Assembly (NCBI GenBank): GCA_002118135.1
Contig: BDIU01000008.1
Coordinates: forward strand, 124,001 to 188,000
From: Trebouxia sp. TZW2008
Taxonomy: Eukaryota; Chlorophyta; Trebouxiophyceae; Trebouxiales; Trebouxiaceae
Length of the DNA stretch: 64,000 nucleotides
Reading direction: 5' to 3'
A program made the position numbers and the translations under genes. Below the pieces are notes generated by a model. It was not told the origin of the DNA, did not search any database, and worked only from the letters and a program-made list of their open reading frames with translations. Of the stretch, positions 37,435-48,200 are shown in pieces; position 1 is the first letter of the stretch; the number at the start of each line of letters is the position of its first letter.

Positions 37435-38464
37435 GGCGTCCCAAGTCGACGCGAGCTGCCAGCTGGCAAAGCAGAGTCAGTCCTAGCGCAAGCGAGCGCG
37501 CTTGCCTAGTACAGTAGCTGCGATAAAGTGCAAGCTCGCGCAAGGTCAACAGCTGCAAGGGGGTGCGGTATTGCTAGCAGACCGACTCATGTTCTTTTCA
37601 TCTTTTGTCAAGGAGTGTTGAAGCGCACGCAGTCCACCAAAGGGCCTGTTGAAGCAGCACAAGTGACGACAAGTATTGCTGTTCAAGTGGGCACCAGGTC
37701 GAGTCTGCGACTGTTTGGGAACCTAGTGAAACCCTAGGCAGTGAGTTGAGAAGCACTTGCAGCATTACTTTGCTGTCTGGAGTTGCGCTGCAAATCGACA
37801 GCAACGCCACAACAGTACCAGACAGAGATCATACTGCAGTTTGCTGCTCCCTGCGGGCTTGCATGCGGCAAGCACAAGCTCAGACCCCACTTGTAGAATG
37901 TGCGGCATGTTGAGTTGACGCCGGGAGCTGAAATCTTACAGCCCTTGTCGCTCGCGCCATCTTCTCGAGTAGGTACCAAGCGCTCGCCGCACTGCCTGCA
38001 ATAGGTGAGCTCGATGTACGTGGCACGGCTTTGTCCAGACGTGCTAGATTGCAACCCTGGTCAAGTTGCTGGACACAAGTTGCCAAGAGCGCTGTCTGTG
38101 CAACGCATGCTTGACTCTTTCTGGTGAAGGTCAGTAGCTGTGAAGAGTCGAGTTGTTGTGCGTGTGTATGCAGAGACCAGATGACCTGGTGCACTGAAAG
38201 CTACAGCTAAGAACACTCACCACTGGTGCAACAGTGCTGGCACCATGCAAGGTGTGCTGTCTGCAATATACAGTCCAGTGCAAAGCATTCTGTGGACCTG
38301 TCTGTTGTCATCTAAAGCCAAGCGTGCTTGCCTTGACTTGGCTTGAGCGCAAGTACACTTGTTACATAATTGTCAGCAATGCTGACGTTATCAAGCACAG
38401 TCTTGCCCATCTACCAGCCCACAACCACTGAATATGGAGTCCATGCTTGACTGAGACATTCTTA
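37435..38464. other. Divergent promoter region between SmD1 and the FG[ST][ED]xRW-motif gene
   Basis: The 5' ends of SmD1 (-) and the next gene (+) face away from each other here. An upstream non-coding or short coding exon of the plus-strand gene may lie in this interval; a frame at 37528-37734 is open but has no supporting motif. Nothing else is recognised. Confidence 0.45.
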
Positions 38465-41400
38465 ATGAGCACGACACAAAAGCCAGTTTGCCTCAGTTCA
38501 TGTTTTGGCACAGGCCCTGAAGCAAGTCAGTTTGATGTAAGTGGGGAGCTGCAAAAGCTTCAGCGAGAAGTTGAGCTGCTTCGCTTGAAGGACCTGCAGC
38601 AGGAGCACCACATCAGCATGCTGACTGAGCAACTGAGACTAGTCCAAGCTGAGCCTCCTCAGGTACAGCACAATGCACTTGTGCTAATGCAATCCTGCCT
38701 TGCACCTGTCTTTCTCTGAATTTTTCTGAAGTGACAGCATTGGCTACTGCACAACTTTTTTTGGTTGATACAAGCAGCACGATTGCTTCCTGCATCTGAT
38801 CGTATCTGGACGTGCAGGACAATGCCAATGCCAACTCGCCCTCTTTGCAATCTTCTGTGAGTGCTAAGTGGCAAGAGTGGCGCCAGCACAGAAGTCTGAG
38901 TGCAGAGCCCTTCCGGCGGTCAGCTCATCATGAATTACAGCAAGTCAAAGGTGAATTGCAAATACAGCACATTGGTCTACCATAAGGATGACAGCTGCAT
39001 TGGTTTCTAAGCATCATTGCCCTCTGCTTTGCTAAGATATCTGACAGCGCAAATGCAACATCGAGTCAGGACACTGACAACATCAAGGCTTGCGCCATAT
39101 CAATGGCAACTGCATGACAGCTCAGCCCACTGGCAGCAAATCGTAGCTGAGTGCATGCAAGCTGACATGTCTTCGTGTTGCCATGCCCAGGTCCCCAATT
39201 CAATGCATCAAAGGCGCAGAAGGGACCAGCTGCAAGTCCTGATCGTAGCTGCACTCAGATTGCAGCCGGTATGACCTCGTCTGGTAGGCTTGGCGGGTCA
39301 AAGGGAACCTTTGGCTCAGATCACAGATGGTATCAGCCCACACAAGCAGCTGACAGAGCAGCCGCACTGTCTCACGACTTGCTAGCTGCAGCTGCTGGTG
39401 ACCAGCACCACCTCAACCAGGCCCCCTGGCTGCTCAAGTCCTCCTCTGGCAATCAATTCAACACAGCACAGCGCTCTTTTGGCAGCGAACTTCGCTGGTG
39501 GGAGAAGAGTCAGCAGGAGAGGCAGCCTGACATGCACCAGATGACTGCAAGCCAGCTGGCAGCCATAGCATTTGCTGGTGGTGACAATCCACAACAGCAG
39601 CTTGAGCTCAGCGGTCGGGCTGTCAGACACAACAGCCCACCTAAGCAATCTGCTCTATTGAAGCAGCCATCCACTTTTGGGACTGAACCAAGGTTCTTCC
39701 AAAGCTCTGCTGCTGTTCATGCAGTTAGGCCACAGCAGTCAGCTGAAGCACTAGCAACAGGCGCCCTGGCAGCCGCACTGTCAACACCAGCCAATGCAGG
39801 CATGAGCCCCATGCCTGCGACCAGCACTCTCAGCACGGGGCCCAGTCAACGCTCAGTCTCTGTAGACAGAGGCTTCAGGCAAAGCAAGCTGCCAGGAGAG
39901 CCAGAGCGTGCTTGGTGGCACCCAGATCCTGCTAATGCACCTGACTCAACTCTGCAGCGCATTCAGCAGAAGCATGCACACATTCAGCAGCTCGCAGCTA
40001 GCTTCAGTCAGCGCCCAACAAGCGCACGTACCCACACTGCGGGTTCCACTTTTGGTTCTGAGGCTCGTTGGTGGGAGAACCCAGTTGCCAGCAGACCCAT
40101 GTCAGTCTCAGGCCAGTCTGACAAACAGCCAGGCAGTGTCAGCAGCCGTTCCTCTCCTGTGAGGGCCAGCACTTTGCAGCCCACAACTGCTGCAAGCGTT
40201 GCATCTCATGACGCGACAACCCACAAGCCCAGGCTTCCGCATCCCAAGGCAAGTTTTGGGTCTGAGAAGCGGTGGTGGGACAGCAAGGAGGCTCATGCAG
40301 CATCAAGTGACCGCTCACCTTCTCCTGATCAAATGAGACCAAGAGTCAAAGCAAACAGCATTGACGCTGACGCGAGCTCCACTACAGGCCATGCAAACCT
40401 TGCACAGCATGAGATGTCTACTAGGCAAGTGGACAGCAGGCCTACTGAGGTGACTCGTGCACCCAGCCCGCCTTTGGGGTGCCATGCTGCACCCCAGCAG
40501 GGCTCCAGTGGATTTGCGCATGAGCTATCTCGGCGCTTGCATGCTCAGCCTTGGTCTGAGTTAGCTCAGGTCTGGCCTGAGCCTCAGAGCAGTGCTCAAG
40601 CAGGTAGTAGACAGAGGCCTCAGGGCTTCAGGATGTCTACTGGGAGTGTAGACATGCCTGACAGTCCCAGGAGCGGCCGATCTGGATCCACTAGCGCTGA
40701 CAGCTCAGTACAGCGCAGCAGGGACTTTGTCCACAGCAACTCAAGCAGCAAGCTGGAGCTGACTAAGAGGCTACGCCACAGGTGAAATTTGCATCCCAGC
40801 AGCACTTCACCATGCATCTCAAAATCGCACATGCAGATTGTGAGTCTATTTACAATCTCTAAAGCCTTATAGTCACCTCCAGTTCCCATGGCCAAATCGA
40901 AACTGTTGAGTTTCGGAGGAATTGTTGGGATCACCACGTGCTCAGCTCTAATGTGAAACCGCGCTGCATCTACATGTCATGCATTCATTGCTGCAAGATT
41001 TGTCCCTTCAATAGCGTCATGCACCAGAGTCATGCCTGTACCAAGCAGTGGCACAACCTCACAGCAAAATTGATGGTGATCATGCATGATGCCTTGGATG
41101 TCAAGAGATTCCATAGATGATGACCTGACACCGAAACATGTTTCAGGAGTGCTGAGCGGCAGCGTCTGGAGCAAGTGCGTACTCCTCATTCCAGAGATTG
41201 GGCTCAGGGCCTCAGGAACCCCTCCGCCCCAGCTTCATACCAGGTCAGCATCATGCTTTTCACACACTGGTCAGTCCAACAAGAGCTGCCTGCGGCATCC
41301 AAGTGACAGTATTCTACAAGCATGTCGACTGCTGCACAGTTGCACTCACATGCATAATCTGTGCTTGCGAGATTGCCTAGTCCTGCCTGCAGTTTGAGCA

Positions 41401-44303
41401 TGTCACATGGCCAGACTGTCATGCTGACCCTTGTGCAAGGCATGTGGCGTTGCTTGCAGCTTCATTGCTTGCTTCACATGCAATCAAGTGACATGTCCCT
41501 TTCCACAGCTAAGCATCTGAGACATTCAGCGTCTTGGAATGTGTGGTTGCCATGCACGATGCAATGTTTGCAATTGACTGGCCTCTGTGTTGTCTGCAGA
41601 GGCGCAACAGCAGTCAGGAGGCCAGAGCTCTGCAGGAACATTTCCTGCTGAAGGCCAGGGAAGATCTGGACGCCTTTCAGAGCCACCCCACCTCCCCCCA
41701 CCGCCTCTCCAACGCCTCCCAGCCCCTCAGCCGAGCCTCCATGGAAGAAGCTTACACTAGTGTTGACGCCATTCATCAGTCCACTGGCCCACATCATTGG
41801 GCTGCTGCTCTGCCTCAGCAGTATAGGCCTTCAACGGAGCAGGCTTTCACCAGTGTTGACGCCATTCAGCAGTCTGCTAGCTCACAGCAGCTGATGACTG
41901 CATTGCCTCAGCAGTATAGGGCGTCCATAGAGGGGACTTACGCCAGTGTTGATGCCATTCATCAGTCCACTGTACCACAGCAGCTGCCTGGTGATCTGGC
42001 TCAGCAGGCTGTTGGTGCAGATGGGGTTGTGCCTGATTCAACAGTACAGCGCCCAAAGACTACACTCGAGGCCAGGCTTGAAAGGTATAATCTACACAAC
42101 TGATTGACATACTGGATGTGTAGAGTCACAGGCATAGGGCACTAGTCACTACAGCACTGTCGCATGCTGTGATTGGCGCTCAACATTGCTGTTTGCTACT
42201 CACAGCTCTGCAGCATAACGCCTGTGGTCAATGCAGTTATGCAAGCGTAAAGCTGTACATGGTAAATGGGCATCCTGATGTTCGTATCTGTCAGTAGGCT
42301 GAATGCAAATTTGAAAGTCCTGACGCAAGTGTTACAGATTTTCTGCAACCTTTGACACTATTTGCAACAGCTGATGATCTCAACTCCAAAGCTGCGATGT
42401 CACTGCGAAGCGCTCAGCTGAACTGTAGGCTCCATGCACTCGCTCGCTTGATCAGTCACTCACTCACCCATCTACCCACCCATGCACCCACCCACTGGCT
42501 TGCTCGCTCGCTCACTCACTGACTCACCCACTGTTTCACTTACTTGCAGGACATTGAGGCAGAGGCTCAGAGCGGCTGAGCAAACGCAACCGCAGCTGAG
42601 TACCAGTCGCAGAACATCCTCACAGGAAAAGGCCAAGAAGGTTGAACTGCAGCGCTTATATCAGCAGCGGGCAGCTGAGCAGGCCCAGCTCCGGCTGGCT
42701 GAATTCCAGCGAGCTGCTGAAAGGAACACCACACGGTCGACCAGGCAAAGTCAGCGGGAGTATGCTGCTGCTGCTGGCCCTGCTGCTAAGGCTGCTGCTT
42801 TTCTTAAGGGTGTTGCAAGACCAACTGTGCCAAAGAGAGCTCCCAATGTCAGCTTGCAGCCTGTGGTGGCTTCAAGACAAGCTGTAAGCATCTCCTGCTC
42901 TGGTGGCACAGTCTTGTCTGTGGGTGCCAGGCCAAACACCCTGACTTTGCAGAAAAGTAATCAGTAGCACATTGTCCCTTGCCTGAGCATCTTATTGTTG
43001 TGGCTCTGCATGATTTTGCTGTTGATGCCAGTCCTGATCCTTGCCAACAATATGCCACTCAGCTCAACAATCTTCCCTTGTCACAGGCGCATCTTTGACT
43101 GCTTGAAAGTCAGTGTTGTGTGTCTGCTGTACCACACAAAAGCTTTATACGTTATTGCTAACATGCAACAGATTGGCTTGCAGTTATCAGCTGCAGCAGG
43201 CAGGATCGCAGTCACCGGCAATTAACGCCTCGCAGCAGCCTGCGTTTAGGAGTGTATTCACGGCTGCATCAGGCTCTTTGCTGATTTGTGACAAGTTGCG
43301 CATTTTGGCTTGCAGGCATCTGCTGTAGCAGACAGCACTCCAGCCCGGTTGATGCCTGACAGCAGCCTGCCTTCAGGACTGCATTCACGGCTGCATCAGG
43401 CTCTTGGCTGGTTTGTGACAATTTGCGTACTATACCTTGCAGGCGTCTGCTATAGCAGGCAGCACTCCAGCCCGGTTGATGCCTCACAGCAGCCTGCCTT
43501 CAGGCTATGCCACCTCCATCATCAAGCACCCCTCCTCAGGCCCCAAGCTCTTCCGCAGTGTCAGCTGGGCTCAGCAGTCACAGCTGCAGGAGCCCCCTGA
43601 GGACGGCTTTGACCTGCCTCGCTTCAGCCTCACCCCCACCTACCCCCCTGTTGCCCCCCAACACGCCATGCTGCAGCCCCAGGGTGCTGTGGCTGTCCCA
43701 GACCAGTCTGCAGCCCCAGGCTTCGCACAGTCACTGGACGGCCAATCTGCAGACATGAGCTCCGCACAGCCACTGGATGCTGTGGATGGTGTTGTGGGCA
43801 GCGGTGGCAACGGCCAAATCGGCGGTGGTGTGCTAGCTGAAGGCCACATGAGGTCTCGCAGAGAGGCACTTGATGAGTACTACAGGGCTAAGCAAGCCGC
43901 TTTGCAGCTCATGGGCACCTCTGCAGTGCTCGGTACTGCAGTTGAAGCAGTGACGGCAGAACTGAACGGGCCAGCAAATGGTGCTGATGCTGACTCAGCT
44001 GCAAGTTCAGTGGAGGTGGCCACAGCTGCTGATGGTGGAGCGGGTCAGACCCCAGGGGTGCGCAGGGTGTCTTTGGTGCTGCCAAAAGGGGGGCAGGAGG
44101 GCAGGGCAAGTGCAAACGCCTTTAGCCCTGGCAGGCCTGGGCTGAAATCCCAGCTGTCAAAGATGATGGAAGAAGTGGCTCAGGCACGCAGTGAGGTTCA
44201 GGATGTATCGAGTCAGCTATCAGTGCCTAATCGGCTAGTGCACAGAATGGAAAGCAGCGTCAGCTATGTTGCTGACAGCGAGCTAGAAATGGACACAGAA
44301 TGA
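38465..44303 (+). CDS. Unrecognised protein with five FG[ST][ED]xRW-type motifs and SVDAI repeats
   Basis: Family unknown. Exons 38465-38662, 38818-38950, 39191-40781, 41147-41243, 41600-42084, 42550-42956 and 43459-44303 join in phase to 1,251 aa. The ATG at 38465 is the first in frame, but an upstream exon joined at the acceptor near 38512 is possible. The N-terminus is a coiled coil (LQKLQREVELLRLKDLQQEH). The 530-codon exon is Ser/Gln/Pro-rich and carries TFGSDHRWY, SFGSELRWW, TFGTEPRFF, TFGSEARWW and SFGSEKRWW (TTT codons at 39310, 39478, 39676, 40051, 40255). Exon 5 has three repeats of about 39 residues around YTSVDAIHQS / FTSVDAIQQS / YASVDAIHQS. Exon 6 is Gln/Arg/Ala helical. The C-terminus has an amphipathic KSQLSKMMEEVAQARSEV. 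No membrane span or enzyme motif. A cytoskeletal or scaffold role is only a guess. Confidence 0.72.
42440..42545. repeat. CTCACTCG/CACCCA-type simple repeat in an intron
   Basis: About 100 bp of CACTCACTCACCCA, CCCACCCATGCACCCACCCA and GCTCGCTCGCTCACTCACTG words lie just before the acceptor of exon 6 of the FG[ST][ED]xRW-motif gene. Confidence 0.75.
43195..43458 (+). repeat. Two upstream tandem copies of the start of the last exon
   Basis: The sequence beginning CAGCACTCCAGCCCGGTTGA, followed by CAGCAGCCTGCCTTCAG, occurs in the real last exon (from 43459) and 127 bp upstream (from about 43332). A more diverged copy begins near 43200. Copies share CACGGCTGCATCAGGCTCTT downstream. Each copy brings its own acceptor. 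Confidence 0.85.
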
Positions 44304-45259
44304 TCTATTGTGAAGCTGCTGTCGTGATTTTGGGGCAGCAGACTTTGCATGTCTTAGCAGCAATGATTGCTGTTGCCAGAGCATAGCATGATCGGTGCAC
44401 TTGAGCATTGATCCGTGCAGACTTTTTCTTGGTATTGTTTAAACGGGTTGGGCAGAATATGAACGGGTGATTCTGACTGCTTGTAGTTGACAGTTACTGT
44501 ATACATCAAATCTCAGCGTGTTCCCCTCTCCATGCTTTATGTGTACATAGACGCGATATGCATACTATGTGAGCTTGATGCAACATGTGCAATTGGCTAG
44601 GGGTCTTTTGAACTACCATACGTACCCTGTTGTTGATACTGTACTATTAGTCAGTTTGTCTGGCCTTGGGAAGATGAATGCAGAGGTATCAGCAGGACCA
44701 TTTTTTTGAGAAGCGACAATGACGTGTACAATCACGACGAAAGAGAAGAACAACCTTGCATGTTGCACATGTTTATGTGATACAAGTCCAGTGATTGTCT
44801 GTGTGCAAACAGGGGTGTGATCAGTGCTGATGCCTCAGAACATGTGTGCTTTAGCTTGCATTCCTGATATGCACCCTATTTGCTTGTAAAATCATTGCAT
44901 TTACATGCAAAGTGCACTTGTCGGCATGTCATTGAAGCTTCATTGCACAGGGCACAAACAAGTGTTCGAATTCATTGCAATTGCAATGTCACTGCAGATG
45001 TCACTGTCCTCGCTTTTGACCTATCCGGCCTTGACAGTTCATCGGCACGACCAAAAGCTCTCCCGCGCGTATGCACAGGACAACACAAGCATACGCGTGC
45101 TTCTGAGTTGCTTGCGATGCGCCTGTTTGAGGATCGATGGTGAGCGCCGGAGTAGGAGCCAAGCTGGATCAGTCGTGATCAGCTCCTTGATTCGTTCTTT
45201 GCAAGCGCAGACCCCCACGCTGCGGGATCTAAAAATTAACCACAAGCCTCACGCACGCC
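44304..45259. other. Intergenic: 3' flank of the FG[ST][ED]xRW-motif gene, 5' flank of the methyltransferase
   Basis: A run of A/T-richer sequence with no open frame that makes sense. A TGTAA word occurs at about 44885. The right half is presumably the methyltransferase promoter; no specific element is recognised. Confidence 0.5.
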
Positions 45260-48200
45260 ATGAAAATAGCAAGTTTGTTTACTGGGGCCGGAGGGCTTGA
45301 CCTGGGTTTGCATCAGGTGTGTCATGGTCGATGGCATGCACTGCAAGACTGCTGAATTGCTGTGTGGAATTTTTCCTAACAAGAATAGCACATGCTCAGC
45401 TTTTCATGAGCAGAGGCACGCACCAGTCCAATAATCCAATAAGAGCACGGTCATGTCACGTTTGAGTAATTGTAGTGTTGTGGGATCATCAAGCTGAGCG
45501 CAGTGTTCCTGCGCAGGCTGGTCACGAGGTCATCCTGCAGTGCGAAAGTGATCCTGGTGCCCAACAGGTGACATTGTCGTATTTACATCTTGCTGTTTCC
45601 AAATCTCTCATAAACGAATCAAGGCTTAGGTTGAAGAGACCAACACACCCGTTGCACTGCTCTCTTGAAATGGTTTCATTACTTCCACTGCATTGATACA
45701 TCTGCCACCTGACCTGGATGCTTTGTCAGGTACTGCGGAAAGAGTTCCCAGGGACTTTGCTGTATCATGATGTCTGCGCACTGACATCCCTTCCCAAGGT
45801 CAGATTGAGGTCTTGCAATCTGCACTACTGGACAAGCTTCACAGCGATCATGCATCCAATGCTGTCCTTTGCATTGCAGGAAACAGAACTGCTTACAGCT
45901 GGCTTTCCTTGCATTGATGTGAGCCGAGCAGGCCTCAGAGCAGGTTTGCAGGGCAAGGTACCAATTGCTTGTGCATGACAATTCTCCACAGTGCTTCACC
46001 CTATTGTGTGCCATCACCAGAAAAGGTGTTGGGCAAATTTTGTCTATGCACCCAGTCACCCACCGACTGCAGCTACAGTGTTGTTCATGCAGAGCTCAGG
46101 GTTAGTGCGGCACGTTTTCAGACTGTTAGATCAGGCCTTGAGGGACAGGCGCGGAGTGCCCTGGGTCCTGCTTGAAAATGTGAGTTCTTGTGCAAGCACG
46201 ACTGCCACTGCAATGTCAGGCCTGCATGATGGTGGAGTATCAGAAGTACAACTCATGACCCCTGACCCTACTGTGGCGCTATACCCTACCAAATCACCCT
46301 CACCTACCCTAGACACCCACACCTGCATTGACGCTAACATGCACCAGTGTTGTCTGCATGACTGCACATCACCACATGCAAGCTGGTACGCGGGCAAGTG
46401 TGCAAGGGAAGCATCATAATAGAAACACCTGCAGTTTGCTTTGAGTGGATATGCCACTTCTATTGCTGTCATGTGTCAGTGATCATTGTGATCAGTACTT
46501 TGCCTGCATCGATTGCATAGCTGCTCATCAAGGTCTTCAAGTTGAGAGGCTACTGCAGGTGGAGGCTCTGCTGGACAGGAGTGGGGGCCAGACACCGCTG
46601 ATTGACTATGTAGCCAGTCAGTTTGAGGCGCTGGGCTACCACAGCTGGGCACACCGTGTCATCTCATCAGCAGGTGTGCGCCCTCTCATTGCAGCTGTGC
46701 CAAAGTCTCTTTTGAAGGTTGTTTGCCATTCAGGCATGCATGTCCGCTCTTCTGCCGCCATGGCTGGTTTGTCACAAATGCAATGCGCTTCCCCTTTGCT
46801 GACATGGCAGTTACGGTGTTGCCACGGCTGGCTTCTGATCACACACTGCTGTATTTTTTGACTGCAGGCGCCCAACATGTTGTTGCTCAATCTTTTAACT
46901 GTGCTTGTTCAGATGATGTTGTGGCTTGTGACTGCAACATCATCCGGGCATACGGCGGCGGTATTCCCAGAACACTGCAATAGCTCAGCAGCAAGCAGCT
47001 TGACATGATTAACATTGGATGGTTGCAGGCTTTGGCCTGCCTAACAGGCGGAAGCGTGTTTTTGTGTTGGCCTCCTTGCATGGAGATGCCAGGGACGTGT
47101 TGTTATCTCAGGTAGATTCACACAAACTCAACAACTTAGCTACATGCCAGTTGTCATCTCCCAGGGCTTTTACATAGTCTTCTTGGCTTGTGCCTCTTGT
47201 TTTCTGCATGCAAAGTAACACAAAGGCGCCTGCATGCAAGCTGCTTCATGGCCCGCTGAGAGTTTCTTTCAGCCTTAGTGAGTTGCGTCAGCATGGCTGC
47301 AATCTCAAGGTGTACTCAGCCGTCTGCAACCAGCAGTGCGAGTGCAAGGCAAACCATGGAATTTGGTGCAGGGCAAAGAGTGGTGCCAGGGGGCATGCTC
47401 CCAGCTGTTTGGCAAGTGCTGCTACAGCTGCCATGACCCTGACCCCGCAGACCTGGATCAGCACTGCTCCTTTGCCCTGGATCTTGGTAATGCCAGGTAC
47501 TGGCAGTGATTGCATTAGTACACTCATGCTCGAGAATACTCAGAACGAGGAAGGACATACAACAAGTTCTCCACCATACTATAGGCCTTCATCAGTGATA
47601 GCTGCCTAATATAGCTGTTATAGTTTCGAGCCTTAAGGAAAGCTGCAACCCTCAGCTCCAAATAAGCTACCGCAAAGTTGATCCAACACAGGAGTGTGTC
47701 TGCTGTTTTGCACCTCTGAGCAATGCGCTTGCTTCAGCTGCCTGTCCGTCATGCTACATGTGTGCTCTGCAATAGCATGAGCAAAGTCATCTTGTTGAGA
47801 TGCAGTTTTGTCTGGCACTCTCGGTGCATGCATGCAGCTATAAACGGTGCCAACAAATGTAAAGAGAGTGTCAATGATTCAGGAGCTCACCTGTGATAGA
47901 CATGGTGCCGACGTTCACAACAACCAATGAGAGGATCTGTCTGCTGATGAGGAATGGCCAGATGGGCTCACTGCGCATAGAAGACGCTGAGCGACTTCAG
48001 GTGATCATGCAACTTTGAAGCCCTGGCATGTTGTCCACTGGCCACAGTGGTTCATGCTGCCATGCAGCCAAGCTGTACAGAGGTGCAAGCAAAAGTGTGT
48101 ATGGCTATGTAATGGTTAGGATCCCTTGTCGGGTTTGCAGTATTGACATTCATCAGCTTCGTATGTCAATGCTCCTTGTCCTTGTGTCTTGGCTCAATAT

